Shown here piece by piece: positions 19,549 through 28,973 of a DNA stretch of 64,000 nucleotides. Below the pieces are notes generated by a model. The model was not told the DNA's origin. It did not search any database and saw only the letters and a list, made by a program, of their open reading frames with translations. Position 1 is the first letter of the stretch. The number at the start of each line of letters is the position of its first letter. The DNA comes from Streptococcus pluranimalium (GTDB lineage: Bacteria > Bacillota > Bacilli > Lactobacillales > Streptococcaceae), in contig NZ_CP025536.1 in assembly GCF_002953735.1 (NCBI RefSeq), forward strand, positions 1,122,001 to 1,186,000, in the 5' to 3' direction. The position numbers and the translations under genes are program-made.

Positions 19549-20037
19549 TTATTTATCTAAGATCTCTTTTAAATAGTTAATTTTATCAAAATCTTTTTGG
19601 TTGTTGTTTTCTGCGCGATAGCTATCTTTAGAAGAAGCTTGGTAAATGTTGAGGTATTGTTCCAAAGTAGGAAGGTAATAACGAATGCCCTGATTCTCTA
19701 TTTCTTCTAGATCTTCTAAGGCTACACCAGCAAAGGCTGGTAGAGAATGAATACCTCCGAATTCCACGGAAAGATTACTTTTCTGAAATTCGTGTTCATG
19801 TCTGTCGACCAAATGATAGCCTAATGCTTCCATAATGAGATTGAGTTCATCAAACTGGTAAATCCTTCCTTCATCAGGTGCCTCCCAACCTCTAGGATCA
19901 CTAGGGACGTGAATGTCTATATCCTGTGGATTCCAACTTTTTCCAGTTCGAATTTCTAAGCCTAGACTGCCCATCAGAAGCGGTGTAATCCCAATATGAT
20001 TGAGTCGCTCTGCAATTTCCAAAAAGCTCTCAAACAT
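19549..20037 (-). CDS. Nucleotidyltransferase-fold protein, function unknown
   Basis: A 162-residue protein with a GS-x(n)-DID pattern: LLMGSLGLEIRTG followed by PQDIDIHV, as in the minimal nucleotidyltransferase fold (DUF-type kanamycin/MNT relatives). It sits between rmlC and rmlB in the same direction, and the start lies 2 bases from the rmlC stop. Homologs in streptococcal genomes have sometimes been labelled phosphoribosylanthranilate isomerase, which the sequence does not support. A role linked to sugar nucleotides or surface polysaccharide is only an inference from position. Confidence 0.7.
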   Translation of the reverse strand: MFESFLEIAERLNHIGITPLLMGSLGLEIRTGKSWNPQDIDIHVPSDPRGWEAPDEGRIYQFDELNLIMEALGYHLVDRHEHEFQKSNLSVEFGGIHSLPAFAGVALEDLEEIENQGIRYYLPTLEQYLNIYQASSKDSYRAENNNQKDFDKINYLKEILDK

Positions 20038-20038
20038 T

Positions 20039-20632
20039 TTATAAATCTTCTTTCTTTAAAGGTTTGACATCTTTGAGAAGGGGATGATTTTTATCTGCTT
20101 CTGAAACTTCTGCTGCTTCTAGGTTTTCCCACTTGATACCAAGTGTTTCATCTGCGTAATTGACAAAAGCGTACTTTGGCTTGAGTTCCAAAGCCCAGTA
20201 GTCATTGACCAAGTAGCTATAAGACACCTTATCTGACAAGACTTGGAAACCATTAGCAACACCTCGAGGCACAAAGATACCTTTTGAAGCATCAATAACT
20301 GTTTGATAGACATTACCAAAAGTATCACCTTCGCGGAGATCAACCCAAGATCCTAAAACCTTGCCTTCATCTGCAACAGAGATATATTTATCCCAAGGTT
20401 CTGCGTGCAAGCCACGAAGAACATTTTTGCGTGAGAAAGAGACGTTATTTTGTAATTTTCCCTCTTCAAAGAAGCTTTCTGGAAAACCAAGTGGCACCAT
20501 TTTTTCTTTTTGGAAATTCTCTTTGAACCAGCCACGGTTATCACCACGGACAGGAATATCAAATTCCAAAAGCCCTGGAATAGCATCGATTTTGCGGCAG
20601 GCTAGTTCTTTATCAAAAAATTGTTCAGTCAT
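20039..20632 (-). CDS. rfbC: dTDP-4-dehydrorhamnose 3,5-epimerase
   Basis: A 197-residue cupin enzyme (RmlC) of the rhamnose pathway, which epimerises C3 and C5 of dTDP-4-keto-6-deoxyglucose. NVLRGLHAEPWDKY carries the conserved catalytic His; GIFVPRGVANGFQVL and SYLVNDYW are family markers. The variant LRGLHAEPWDKY is the streptococcal type, somewhat different from the LRGLHYQ of enterobacteria. The start overlaps the rfbA stop by 1 base; translation is tightly coupled. rmlD is not in this window. Confidence 0.94.
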   Translation of the reverse strand: MTEQFFDKELACRKIDAIPGLLEFDIPVRGDNRGWFKENFQKEKMVPLGFPESFFEEGKLQNNVSFSRKNVLRGLHAEPWDKYISVADEGKVLGSWVDLREGDTFGNVYQTVIDASKGIFVPRGVANGFQVLSDKVSYSYLVNDYWALELKPKYAFVNYADETLGIKWENLEAAEVSEADKNHPLLKDVKPLKKEDL

Positions 20633-21504
20633 TAAGCTTCTCCAATCAAACGGAGCAAGTATTGTCCGTATTCATTTTTCTTCAGTGGTTGTGCCAATTC
20701 AAGAACTTGTTCTTTGGTAATATAACCCATACGGTAAGCAATTTCCTCAAGGTTTGCTACTTGAACATTTTGCAAGCGTTGAACGGTTTCGATATATTGA
20801 CTAGCTTCAAGCAATGATTCATGTGTACCAGTATCCAACCAAGCAAAACCACGTCCCATCAACTCAACAGATAAATCGCCACGGTCAAGATAAGCTTTAT
20901 TGACGTCCGTAATTTCTAACTCACCACGAGGTGAAGGCTTGATATTTTTAGCGATCTCTACCACATCATTGTCATAGAAATAAAGGCCAGTAACCGCAAA
21001 GTTTGATTTTGGTTCTTCTGGTTTTTCTTCAATGGAAATAGCATTCATGTTTTCATCAAATTCAACCACACCAAAACGCTCTGGGTCTTTGACTTGATAG
21101 CCAAAAACAGTCGCACCTGTTGATTTAGAAGCTGCACGCTGAAGCATTTTAGTCAAGCCATTACCGTGGTAGATATTATCACCTAGAATCAAGCAGACAC
21201 TATCATCTCCGATAAACTCCTCACCAATAATAAAGGCTTGTGCGAGACCGTCTGGACTTGGCTGTTCAGCGTAGGCTAAGTTAATGCCAAGTTCTGACCC
21301 ATCTCCTAGCAAATCCTTAAAACGTGGAAGATCCTGAGGTGTTGAAATGATTAAAATATCTTTAATCCCAGCCAACATCAAGGTTGACAAGGGGTAAAAA
21401 ATCATTGGCTTATCATAGATAGGCATGAGTTGTTTTGACGCAGCACGTGTTAAAGGATACAAACGTGTTCCTGAACCACCAGCAAGAATAATACCTTTCA
21501 TCAT
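20632..21504 (-). CDS. rfbA: Glucose-1-phosphate thymidylyltransferase
   Basis: A 290-residue enzyme (RmlA), first step of dTDP-L-rhamnose synthesis: glucose 1-phosphate + dTTP to dTDP-glucose + PPi. The N-terminal [16 protein letters not shown] is the nucleotide-binding signature; [12 protein letters not shown] and [10 protein letters not shown] are also conserved. Two adjacent ATG codons (21504, 21501) both have GGAG upstream; the second gives the usual MKGIILAGG start. First gene of the rml run; an extended -10 promoter lies just upstream. Confidence 0.95.
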   Translation of the reverse strand: MMKGIILAGGSGTRLYPLTRAASKQLMPIYDKPMIFYPLSTLMLAGIKDILIISTPQDLPRFKDLLGDGSELGINLAYAEQPSPDGLAQAFIIGEEFIGDDSVCLILGDNIYHGNGLTKMLQRAASKSTGATVFGYQVKDPERFGVVEFDENMNAISIEEKPEEPKSNFAVTGLYFYDNDVVEIAKNIKPSPRGELEITDVNKAYLDRGDLSVELMGRGFAWLDTGTHESLLEASQYIETVQRLQNVQVANLEEIAYRMGYITKEQVLELAQPLKKNEYGQYLLRLIGEA

Positions 21505-21553
21505 GAAGGACTCCTTTTTATAGAAAATTTTTTCCTTAATTAGTAACCGTTTT

Positions 21554-21583
21554 ATTTTATCATATTTTAACTATATTTGTCAG
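21554..21583 (-). promoter_or_regulatory. Promoter of the rml operon
   Basis: On the minus strand CTGACA (21583-21578) and TAAAAT (21559-21554) are spaced 18 bp, with TGA before the -10 (TGATAAAAT, extended type). It lies partly inside the 3' end of the upstream oxidoreductase gene. Confidence 0.5.
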
Positions 21584-22682
21584 CTTTCAATGTGTTCCAA
21601 ATGTAGTTAGAAGCTTTATAAGCTTCGGCATCCAACCAAAAGGTTTGGTTTTGTAACATTGAGACGAGCTCTCTAGCAATGAGTGGCCCTGTTGTCAAAC
21701 CTGATGATCCTAAGCCACTGGCAACATAGACACCTTCTAAATCAGGGACGTGACCATAGAATGGTGAAAAATCACTAGTGTAAGCTCTGATACCGATACG
21801 ATCCGTTTTTGCTAGCGCCTCATCAACTTTAGGAAAAAAAACACGCGCTTCTGACTCTAATCGGTCTAAAACGGATTGATCCACCGTCAAATCAAACCCT
21901 TTATCATTTTCGTGGCTAGCACCGACAGAAACCTTGCCATTCACAAAAGGAATGACATCTAGTTCCCCTTCTGGCATAAACACAGGGAGATTTTCAGTTT
22001 GGTAATCCTCAAACTGATAGTCTAATAGCTGTCCTTTTTGAGGACGAACATCCACTTCGTAACCCAATGGTTCCAAAATTTTTCCTAACCAGGCACCTGT
22101 CGCCAGAATAACCCTGTCAAAATGCTGGCTGTCAATGTCGTAACAGTTTCCGACTTGAGTCACCGTCACTTCTTTACAAATCACTGGACAAGCTGCCGCT
22201 TGTAATAGTGTCTCCGTTAAGGCAGCACCATCTAAGCGAGCTGCACCTGAGGCATAGAGCATTTGACCTTTTGTCTCTAAGTCTGGAAAAGCAGCTTTAA
22301 CATCCTCTTCAGAAAGAATTTTCAATTCTCCAATCAAGGGTGATTCTTCAATCCGACTATGGGCTAAATCATATAAATCCTGAAAGTGCTCAGGTGTCTT
22401 TTTATGAAGAAGAATACCAACTTGCTTATAAAAGGACGTGTCAAATCCATCTTTTTGCAAATCTGCTACTAGTTGCGGATAAAAATCTGCTCCTAAGCGA
22501 GCCATTTTATACCAAGCTTTATTACGGCGGCGTGAAAACCAAGGACTAATAATACCTGCAGCTGCCTTTGTCGCCTGACCAAGACCATGGTCAAAAACAG
22601 TCACTTGGACATCCTCTTCTTTTGACAAATAGTAGGCTGCTGTTGAACCTACAATACCAGCGCCAATAATAGCAACTTTCAT
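21567..22682 (-). CDS. FAD-dependent oxidoreductase (DAO / glycine oxidase-like)
   Basis: A 371-residue flavoprotein of the D-amino acid oxidase family (PF01266). The dinucleotide-binding motif [16 protein letters not shown] starts at residue 4; [17 protein letters not shown] and the C-terminal [16 protein letters not shown] are typical of glycine/sarcosine/D-amino acid oxidases and related dehydrogenases. The amine substrate cannot be assigned. The gene lies 20 bases after the ZIP transporter gene and co-directional with it. Confidence 0.85.
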   Translation of the reverse strand: MKVAIIGAGIVGSTAAYYLSKEEDVQVTVFDHGLGQATKAAAGIISPWFSRRRNKAWYKMARLGADFYPQLVADLQKDGFDTSFYKQVGILLHKKTPEHFQDLYDLAHSRIEESPLIGELKILSEEDVKAAFPDLETKGQMLYASGAARLDGAALTETLLQAAACPVICKEVTVTQVGNCYDIDSQHFDRVILATGAWLGKILEPLGYEVDVRPQKGQLLDYQFEDYQTENLPVFMPEGELDVIPFVNGKVSVGASHENDKGFDLTVDQSVLDRLESEARVFFPKVDEALAKTDRIGIRAYTSDFSPFYGHVPDLEGVYVASGLGSSGLTTGPLIARELVSMLQNQTFWLDAEAYKASNYIWNTLKADKYS

Positions 22683-22702
22683 TTTATTTCCTTTCTTAAG
22701 AC

Positions 22703-23527
22703 TTAACCCAAGGCCACATCCATCACCATCATAATCACAAATCCCATCATGAGACCAAGTGTTGCAATATCCGTATTACCATTTGTTTGTGACTCTGGAA
22801 TTAACTCTTCTACTACAACGAAAATCATAGCGCCTGCTGCAAAAGACAGGGCATAGGGCAAAATTGGCATCATGGCTAGAACAAGAGCTGCACCAAGAAC
22901 AGCAAAAATAGGCTCTACAATAGCTGATAAAGTACCTAAACAAAAGGCTCTTCTTCGACTTTTACCATCAGCACGGATTGGAATAGATAAGGCAGCTCCT
23001 TCTGGAATATTTTGCAGACCAATTCCTACAGCAAGACTGATAGCGCCAATCAAGGCCGGAACGCTAAAAGTCCCTTGAGCCAAGGCACCAAAAGTAACGC
23101 CTACAGCTAAACCTTCCGGAATATTGTGAATCATAATAGCTAAAAATAAGAGAGAAGTTTTCGACAATTTTTTCTCCGGTTGCAATCCTTCGACGTCTTC
23201 AATATCTTTATCCAAATGCAAGTGAGGCACTAAAGCATCGATGAGACGAATAAAATAACCTCCCAAGAGAAAACCTATCGCAGCTGGAACAAAGGCCCAT
23301 TTCCCATAAGAACTTTCTGCATAGGAAATAGACGGCGCTAAAAGCGACCAAAAGGAAGCCGCAATCATGACCCCTGCCGCAAACCCCATCATGACGTCTA
23401 ATAGCTTTCGACTAATATGCTTAAAGAAAAAAACAATAGCTGATCCAACAATCGTACAAGCCCATGTAAATAAACCTGCTAAAAAAGCTAGTAACACAAC
23501 ATTTTGCGATGATATCCATTCAATCAT
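22703..23527 (-). CDS. ZIP family metal transporter
   Basis: A 274-residue protein with about eight membrane segments. The ZIP signature helices are clear: IHNIPEGLAVGVTFG (helix 4) and LQNIPEGAALSIP (helix 5), whose His/Asn/Glu residues bind metal. A His-rich loop element (VPHLHLDKDIED) is present between helices 3 and 4. Closest in type to GufA/ZupT, which take up Zn2+, Mn2+ or Fe2+. No metal-regulator site was recognised upstream. Preceded by an AGAGGTGAT ribosome site. Confidence 0.92.
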   Translation of the reverse strand: MIEWISSQNVVLLAFLAGLFTWACTIVGSAIVFFFKHISRKLLDVMMGFAAGVMIAASFWSLLAPSISYAESSYGKWAFVPAAIGFLLGGYFIRLIDALVPHLHLDKDIEDVEGLQPEKKLSKTSLLFLAIMIHNIPEGLAVGVTFGALAQGTFSVPALIGAISLAVGIGLQNIPEGAALSIPIRADGKSRRRAFCLGTLSAIVEPIFAVLGAALVLAMMPILPYALSFAAGAMIFVVVEELIPESQTNGNTDIATLGLMMGFVIMMVMDVALG

Positions 23528-23536
23528 AAATCACCT

Positions 23537-24325
23537 CTACCGATGTGAAAAGGGATTAGTCGAAGATTGACTTTCAAGAACATCCACTTCCCATTTTTCC
23601 TCTAATTTCCACTGCTTCAAACGTTTAGCAATCTCAGAGATAAAAAGTACTTCAATATGATGACCCGGATCAATGGCGTATAGACCATCCGTAATCATTT
23701 CCTGAGCTGTATGATAATAAATATCACCAGTTACGTATACCTGAGCACCTTTTGCTAAAGCTTCTTGATAAAAGGATTGCCCCGAACCACCACAGATAGC
23801 TACTCTTGAAACCCTTGGATTTTGGCCATCATAGCGTACCATTCGAACACTATCTAAAGCAAAGCTATCCTTAACTTTCATGGCAAAATCCTCCAAAGTC
23901 TGCTCAGGAATATCACCAATCCTTCCAATACCCCCTTGATCAGTGGTCAAAGACAAGGGTTCCGTATTTTCAATACCTAGAATTTCACAAAACCAGTCAT
24001 TGAGACCATCTGGAATAATATCAATATTAGTATGGCTAACATAGACAGCAATATCATGTTTAACCAAATCTAACAGTATGTCACGTTGAGGTGACGATAC
24101 CAGATCCTTAATGCCTTTGAAAATTGGCGCATGTTTGGTAATAATCAAATCTACTTCATTGGCGATAGCTTCTGCAACCGTGTTTTCACGGACATCTAGC
24201 GTTACCATTACCTTTTTGATGTCCTTGTTTAGAGTACCGATTTGAAGGCCAACCACATCACCTTCCATGGATAATTCAGGTGGACAATAATTTTCATATT
24301 TTTCGATAACTTCCTTAGCTAACAT
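23537..24325 (-). CDS. Nif3-like dinuclear metal center protein (DUF34/YqfO family)
   Basis: A 262-residue member of the NIF3/DUF34 family, short form without the inserted PII-like domain. Metal-binding pattern: [28 protein letters not shown] and [10 protein letters not shown]. Annotated GTP cyclohydrolase 1 type 2 homolog in some databases without firm proof. It overlaps the upstream trmK by 11 bases; AAGGAGGT inside trmK drives its ATG. The trmK-nif3 pairing is widely conserved in Firmicutes. Confidence 0.9.
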   Translation of the reverse strand: MLAKEVIEKYENYCPPELSMEGDVVGLQIGTLNKDIKKVMVTLDVRENTVAEAIANEVDLIITKHAPIFKGIKDLVSSPQRDILLDLVKHDIAVYVSHTNIDIIPDGLNDWFCEILGIENTEPLSLTTDQGGIGRIGDIPEQTLEDFAMKVKDSFALDSVRMVRYDGQNPRVSRVAICGGSGQSFYQEALAKGAQVYVTGDIYYHTAQEMITDGLYAIDPGHHIEVLFISEIAKRLKQWKLEEKWEVDVLESQSSTNPFSHR

Positions 24326-25001
24326 CAGAAATGACCTCCTTAATCTTTGCCATTTTAGTCATAAGCACCTCTCGTTCTGCTAATTTATCTTCTGGTACAG
24401 ACGACAGAGCAAATGCTAACTTCTCCCACTCTCTTTGCCATTTAGCTTTAAAAACAGCAGACTTATCTTTTAAAAGATAAGGACCAAAGCGAGAGTCATC
24501 GTTTGATAAAGTCATTTGCCCGTGCTCAGCCACGATAATTTCATAGTATTTATTATTTTCGGTCATCATTGTTTCGGAAACGATGTGAAAATCATTTTTC
24601 TCAAGCCAACGTCGTAAATCGTCCTCACGATTATTGGGTTGCAAAATCAAGCGCTCAACACTTGCTAACTTTTTCTTACCAGCATCTAAAATCTCAGAGA
24701 TTAAACGACCACCCATGCCGCAGATTGTAATCGCCGATACATGGTCACTTGCTTCAAATGCTGCTAATCCATTGGCTAAACGAACCTCAATCTTATCTGA
24801 TAAGTGTGAATACTGCACATTTTTGTTAGCTGATTGATAGGGACCTTCTACCACCTCACCAGCAATAGCCCGCTCAATGTGACCTTGTTCCAATAGAGCA
24901 ATAGGAAGATAGGCATGGTCACTTCCCACATCCAGTAAAACAGCATTTTTAGGGACAAACTTAGCAACTTCTGAAAGTCGTTTTGATAATTGTGTTTCCA
25001 T
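24315..25001 (-). CDS. trmK: tRNA (adenine(22)-N(1))-methyltransferase
   Basis: A 228-residue SAM-dependent methyltransferase (COG2384) that makes m1A22 in bacterial tRNA. The SAM-binding motif is [17 protein letters not shown] at about 21-37, and the catalytic [13 protein letters not shown] and [10 protein letters not shown] (NPPY-like) follow. Length and pairing with the Nif3-like gene match the family. First gene of the two-gene run; an extended -10 (TGGTATAAT) lies 37 bases upstream. Confidence 0.93.
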   Translation of the reverse strand: METQLSKRLSEVAKFVPKNAVLLDVGSDHAYLPIALLEQGHIERAIAGEVVEGPYQSANKNVQYSHLSDKIEVRLANGLAAFEASDHVSAITICGMGGRLISEILDAGKKKLASVERLILQPNNREDDLRRWLEKNDFHIVSETMMTENNKYYEIIVAEHGQMTLSNDDSRFGPYLLKDKSAVFKAKWQREWEKLAFALSSVPEDKLAEREVLMTKMAKIKEVISDVS

Positions 25002-25037
25002 TTGTTTTTTTTACTCTTTCATTCTTACAATAGTTTT

Positions 25038-25070
25038 ATTATACCAAAAAACCACCCTAGTTTGGGTGGT
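25038..25070 (-). terminator. Terminator of the DUF2812 locus overlapping the trmK promoter
   Basis: On the minus strand ACCACCC-loop-GGGTGGT is followed by TTTTTT and then immediately by TGGTATAAT, an extended -10 (TATAAT 25043-25038) for trmK. Confidence 0.78.
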
Positions 25071-25095
25071 AATCCTGTGAATATTCTTGCGATTA

Positions 25096-25710
25096 TCAAC
25101 GATTTTTTAATGTCAAATAGGTTCTACCATAAGCAAGAGCAAATAAAGCATAAACTATTCCCAATAAAGGGGCTCTGAATAAAACAAAGGGAGTTTCAGA
25201 AAGAAAGTGTCCCCAAAAATCCCAACCCGATAACTGCCACAAACCTGGCGTAAGATACCACGATTTTGGATTTAAAAATGATGGATAGCCACCATTCTGA
25301 TAACTTAGTAATAGTGATAAACTGGTTAAACTAAAGAGAATAAATAGGAAGGCTACGTTTTTTAATAATCTCTTTTTCATATCAACAACTGAAGCATCGT
25401 CTGAAAAAATTTCCTCTGAAACAGTGGGGGAGTGCTGACGAAAATACTGTTCTCCTGACCAAAGTGAGCCACTGATGTGATCCCAACCATAATCGTTAAA
25501 CAGTTGTATATAGTCTATATACTCTTCATTTTTCTTAAAAGACCTAAAATCAATTTTGACAATCGGATAGTTGCCAGTCTTAGATTTTCGGAAACGATAG
25601 AGTGGCACATAACTTCATACACCCTCAAAAACATAACCTTTAGCTTGAACTGCGTTAATCCAAGTCTCTTCTTTCTTGATATCCCCAAAAAATAATTTAC
25701 ATTTCCGCAT
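25096..25710 (-). pseudogene. DUF2812 membrane protein gene interrupted by an in-frame TGA
   Basis: Reading from the ATG at 25710 gives MRKCKLFFGDIKKEETWIN..., the typical start of DUF2812 proteins. Codon 32 is TGA (25617-25615), and the same frame continues without further stops for 172 codons (YRFRKSKTGNYPIVKIDF, then two or three membrane segments). The downstream part has no good start of its own (only a GTG at 25608 with no ribosome site). The start overlaps the padR stop region, the usual PadR-DUF2812 pairing. I read this as a gene disabled by one nonsense change (TGG or CGA to TGA). Confidence 0.72.
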
Positions 25711-26053
25711 CATGCTCTCCTTTCATCATTTCATCTTCAGCAACCATTAACAATTTTTTAAAACGTTCAATCTCAAGTTTTAATATTTCACGTCCTTTAA
25801 CTGTTGTCTGATATACCTTTCGACGCTTATCATCAGTTGGAACCGATGCAATCCATTCCAGTTTTAATAAGTTTTCAATGGCGCCATACATGGTACCAGC
25901 AGCAATCTTGACATCTCCTAGGCTCATCTCTTCTACTTTTTGCATGATTAGGTAACCATGTCCAGGTTCTAACAGAGCCATTAAAATATAGTAGGTCGTT
26001 TCAGTCAGTGGGAGTTCTTTCGCCCTTTTCAAGACCATACACCTCTTTTCCAT
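25697..26053 (-). CDS. PadR family transcriptional regulator
   Basis: A small (113-118 residue) winged-helix regulator; LTETTYYILMALLEPGHGYLIM and AAGTMYGAIENLLKLEWI are the PadR signature. It normally represses an adjacent membrane protein operon, here the DUF2812 gene whose start overlaps its stop. ATG at 26053 has no ribosome site; the internal ATG at 26038 has AGAGG only three bases away, so the start is uncertain. A near-perfect promoter with a 12-bp inverted repeat lies just upstream. Ligand unknown. Confidence 0.88.
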   Translation of the reverse strand: MEKRCMVLKRAKELPLTETTYYILMALLEPGHGYLIMQKVEEMSLGDVKIAAGTMYGAIENLLKLEWIASVPTDDKRRKVYQTTVKGREILKLEIERFKKLLMVAEDEMMKGEHDAEM

Positions 26054-26081
26054 ACACTATACAGTTTAACTTTATAAGGCT

Positions 26082-26123
26082 ATTATATATCGTTTTACTA
26101 TACATGTCAACTGTATAGTAAAA
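26082..26123 (-). promoter_or_regulatory. padR promoter and inverted-repeat operator
   Basis: On the minus strand TTGACA (26110-26105) and TATAAT (26087-26082) have 17-bp spacing, matching consensus. A perfect inverted repeat TTTTACTATACA/TGTATAGTAAAA (26093-26104 and 26112-26123) surrounds the -35, and a third half-site ACTATACA lies at the start codon (26057-26064). Confidence 0.75.
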
Positions 26124-26147
26124 AAGATTAGGATTTCCTAATCTTTT
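26119..26147 (-). terminator. Terminator after dnaD
   Basis: AAAAGATTAGG pairs with CCTAATCTTTT over a 4-base loop, with a T-run on the minus strand. Confidence 0.8.
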
Positions 26148-26241
26148 ACAATAATCATGATTTCCAGCAGAGACTATTGGGATCTTGCTTCATTTTGAAG
26201 AAAGAAACTCGAGTGATTTAGATATTCAGGTCTAATAACCA

Positions 26242-26919
26242 TTAATTATCATTCCCCCATATATTCATGGCATTGAGGAAGTCGTCTGAAACAGTAACCT
26301 TATTAGGGTCAGCTTCTTCACGTTGACGGCGTCTTTCTTCAACCTGACGAACAGTAGTGATACCATCGCGTTTCCAATTTCGTAAAATAGCGTTGATGTA
26401 ATTCCAACTAGTCTTACTATTAAAGACTGCTTCGCGGAGGGCTTGGCGTACCAAGTCGGGATCAATGCCATCATCTTTGACCGTTTTGGTCAAATCTTCC
26501 AATTCAAAGGGACTGAGTAATCTTCCCAACTCATTTTCAAAATCTTGGACCAATTCTTTAAAGGCATTCCCTGATGTTTTTGGCGTTTCCTTCTTCTCAG
26601 TTAGTAGATTATCTAACTTGACCATAGCTGGCGTGGTATCAAAGATCATCTCAATTTCACCACCAAGTTCAATAGTTTTCATATCCAGCAAGTCTTGGTC
26701 AGTCAAACGAGAAATGATACGATTGACTTCTGTCACTGTTTTCCCAATACTTTCCGCAATCTCACTTGAAGCCATTTCTTCCTTATGACTGGTGTTTTGA
26801 AAATAAAAGAATTGCCAAACCAAAAAATCTTCAGCTGACTCAAAAATCTGATGATAATGAAATAATAAAGCTGCCGGCAAAACAAGATGTCCTTGTTTCA
26901 TAGCTTGAGTATAGGTCAT
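26242..26919 (-). CDS. dnaD: DNA replication initiation protein DnaD
   Basis: A 225-residue protein with the two DnaD domains: an N-terminal winged helix (EMASSEIAESIGKTVTEVNR region) and the C-terminal helical DDBH2 domain ending with the conserved YxxxIL-xxW element (SWNYINAILRNW). DnaD acts with DnaA, DnaB and DnaI in primosome loading at the origin and at restarted forks. An AGAGGAATG site precedes the ATG. It lies 9 bases after metA, so the two are probably cotranscribed. Confidence 0.93.
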   Translation of the reverse strand: MTYTQAMKQGHLVLPAALLFHYHQIFESAEDFLVWQFFYFQNTSHKEEMASSEIAESIGKTVTEVNRIISRLTDQDLLDMKTIELGGEIEMIFDTTPAMVKLDNLLTEKKETPKTSGNAFKELVQDFENELGRLLSPFELEDLTKTVKDDGIDPDLVRQALREAVFNSKTSWNYINAILRNWKRDGITTVRQVEERRRQREEADPNKVTVSDDFLNAMNIWGNDN

Positions 26920-26928
26920 GACATTCCT

Positions 26929-27855
26929 CTAATAATGTTTTTGTAATTCTTCTAAATGGTAAGGTGTTTCTTGATAAACCGCATAATTAATCCAGTTACT
27001 GAAAAAAGTTGCTGCCGCTAAACTCCAGCTCATCTGAATGCCTTCTTCTGGTTGATCGTTTTTATAATAGGCTACCGGAAGTTTAGGATTTTTACCTGCC
27101 TCTTGGTCTCTAAGGTATTCATTTCCCAAAGTGTCACGGTCATATTCTAAATGACCGAAGCTATAGACTTCTCTTAAATCACCAGAAGCCAAGACAGACA
27201 AGCCTACTTCTTTCCCTTTAGCTAAAATCATTAAGTCTGTTTTTTCTTGAACAAGCTCTTCGGGAATATCAGTATACCTTGAATGAGGTGCCTTGAAACT
27301 GTCGTCAAAGCCTCGGAACAAGAGGTTGGTAGGATTTTCAACCGTCTGCTCATAGACTCCAGATAATTTTTCGGTTAATGAGACCTTATTGATACCGTAT
27401 TTGTGGTAGAGCGAGGCTTGAGCCCCCCAACAAAGGTGTAGCGTTGAATAGACATGACTTTTTGACCAATCAAATACCCTAGTCAACTCCTGCCAGTAAT
27501 CAACCTCTTCAAAAGGTATGGTCTCAACAGGAGCACCTGTGATGATCATGCCATCATAATAACGGTGTTTAATGACATCAAAGGTCTTGTAAAAAGTCCT
27601 CAGATACTGGGTTTCTGTATTCTTAGAAGCGTGACTTTCCATGTAGAGAAAATCCACATTGATTTGCAATGGGGTATTAGCTAAGAGTCTCAATAACTGA
27701 ACTTCTGTAGCTTCCTTGGTCGGCATGAGATTAACAATCAAAATTTCCAAGGGACGAATATTTTGATGTTGGGCACGTTCATTATCCATGATAAAAACAT
27801 TTTCTGAACGTAAAATCTCTAAAGCTGGTAACTGCGTGTCTAATTTTATTGGCAT
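26929..27855 (-). CDS. metA: Homoserine O-acetyltransferase (MetA family)
   Basis: A 308-residue enzyme that O-acylates homoserine at the entry to methionine synthesis. The catalytic Cys is in [17 protein letters not shown] and the Glu/His of the active site in SFGHLEYD. Position 111 is Glu (ITGAPVETI); family studies tie Glu111 to acetyl-CoA use and Gly111 to succinyl-CoA, so acetylation is expected. A consensus-like promoter (TTGAAA, 17 bp, TATAAT) lies upstream. First gene of a metA-dnaD run. Confidence 0.92.
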   Translation of the reverse strand: MPIKLDTQLPALEILRSENVFIMDNERAQHQNIRPLEILIVNLMPTKEATEVQLLRLLANTPLQINVDFLYMESHASKNTETQYLRTFYKTFDVIKHRYYDGMIITGAPVETIPFEEVDYWQELTRVFDWSKSHVYSTLHLCWGAQASLYHKYGINKVSLTEKLSGVYEQTVENPTNLLFRGFDDSFKAPHSRYTDIPEELVQEKTDLMILAKGKEVGLSVLASGDLREVYSFGHLEYDRDTLGNEYLRDQEAGKNPKLPVAYYKNDQPEEGIQMSWSLAAATFFSNWINYAVYQETPYHLEELQKHY

Positions 27856-27888
27856 AAAAACTCCCTTTTCTACCTAGTCATTAATACT

Positions 27889-27917
27889 ATTATAGTTAAG
27901 GGAGTTATAGGTTTCAA
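27889..27917 (-). promoter_or_regulatory. metA promoter
   Basis: On the minus strand TTGAAA (27917-27912) and TATAAT (27894-27889) with 17-bp spacing. CTATAACT is repeated at the -35/-10 spacer and about 25 bases further upstream, possibly regulator half-sites. Confidence 0.6.
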
Positions 27918-27960
27918 ATTTGGAAAAACTAGGTTTAGTTATAGCTATTTCTTATAGCAA

Positions 27961-28479
27961 TTAGCCTGGAAATTGCATCAATACTTTAGTATCGTAATCC
28001 CCAATTGTTTCACGACCGTTAAGGCCATCCAACTCAATGATAAAGGCACAACCAGCTACAATACCACCAAGCTTTTCAATCAACTCAATGGTTGCTTTGA
28101 CGGTACCACCTGTTGCCAAAAGGTCATCAACGATAAGAACACGTTGTCCAGGTTTGATGGCATCAGCATGCATGGTAAGCGTATCTACACCGTATTCTTT
28201 TTCATAATCTGCTGAAATGACTTCACGAGGAAGTTTTCCTGGTTTACGAACTGGCGCAAAACCAATACCAAGTTCTACTGCAACAGGACAACCAATAATA
28301 AAACCACGCGCTTCTGGACCAACAATCATATCGATATCATGGTCACAAGCATACTGAGCAATTTCACGAACAGCATAGCTATAGGCTTTTCCATCTGCCA
28401 TCAAGGGTGAAATATCACGGAATGTGATGCCTTCTTGTGGGTAGTTTTCGATTGAAGCGATGTATTTTGTTAAATCCAT
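27961..28479 (-). CDS. apt: Adenine phosphoribosyltransferase
   Basis: A 172-residue type I phosphoribosyltransferase that salvages adenine with PRPP to AMP. The PRPP loop [13 protein letters not shown] and the substrate loop [14 protein letters not shown] are intact, and length fits. An extended -10 (TGATATAAT) near 28565-28573 precedes it. recJ lies upstream in many streptococci; here two small genes lie between recJ and apt. Confidence 0.95.
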   Translation of the reverse strand: MDLTKYIASIENYPQEGITFRDISPLMADGKAYSYAVREIAQYACDHDIDMIVGPEARGFIIGCPVAVELGIGFAPVRKPGKLPREVISADYEKEYGVDTLTMHADAIKPGQRVLIVDDLLATGGTVKATIELIEKLGGIVAGCAFIIELDGLNGRETIGDYDTKVLMQFPG

Positions 28480-28601
28480 AATCTTACTGCAATTCCTTTT
28501 TCATCAACAGAAATCGCAAATCCTTTCTTATTCTTGAGTTTTCTCAAAATTGTTTTTACACACCATTATATCACTATTTCTCCTAAGTTGGAATGTTCAA
28601 C

Positions 28602-28973
28602 TTAGAAGAGATGAATAAAAATGCCCTTTTGTCTCAAATTTTCCAAGCATTCCTCCAAGTAAAGTAACTGATGCTCTGGATAAATGGGATTAGTGAGAGT
28701 GACGGCATCTAGCTTGTCATAAGATGGAACTTTTTTACCTCTGTAATTGGGATCTTTCCATGACTCATCAGGTTGATAACCTCTAGCTTCCATTTCTTCC
28801 ATAACCAAGAGATGATACTGATAAAGTTTATAAGGGGAATACTCAAAAACATAGTTAACCGTCGCATGGGGTCTTCCCCAACCGGCTCCTCGAAGCGCTG
28901 CACATTCACGGTGCTGACCTAAGAGCTGTTGCCGAGGTAGCTTGTTAATTAAATCTTGATGCCAAAGCCTCAT
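28602..28973 (-). CDS. Pyrimidine dimer DNA glycosylase/endonuclease V-like protein
   Basis: A 123-residue protein of the Pyr_excise family (PF03013, TIGR02328 type): MRLWHQDLINKLPRQQLLGQ, then HRECAALRGAGWGRPHATVNYVF. T4 endonuclease V, the founding member, excises UV-induced pyrimidine dimers; the cellular branch is largely untested. The start overlaps the stop of the preceding small gene by 4 bases, and both follow recJ, so a link to DNA repair fits. The family call is from recalled motifs. Confidence 0.75.
   Translation of the reverse strand: MRLWHQDLINKLPRQQLLGQHRECAALRGAGWGRPHATVNYVFEYSPYKLYQYHLLVMEEMEARGYQPDESWKDPNYRGKKVPSYDKLDAVTLTNPIYPEHQLLYLEECLENLRQKGIFIHLF

Noticed and set aside
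25615..25617. TGA as selenocysteine or recoded Trp
   Set aside because: No selenocysteine insertion hairpin or selenium genes are visible, and DUF2812 proteins have no conserved Sec/Cys here; a nonsense change is simpler.
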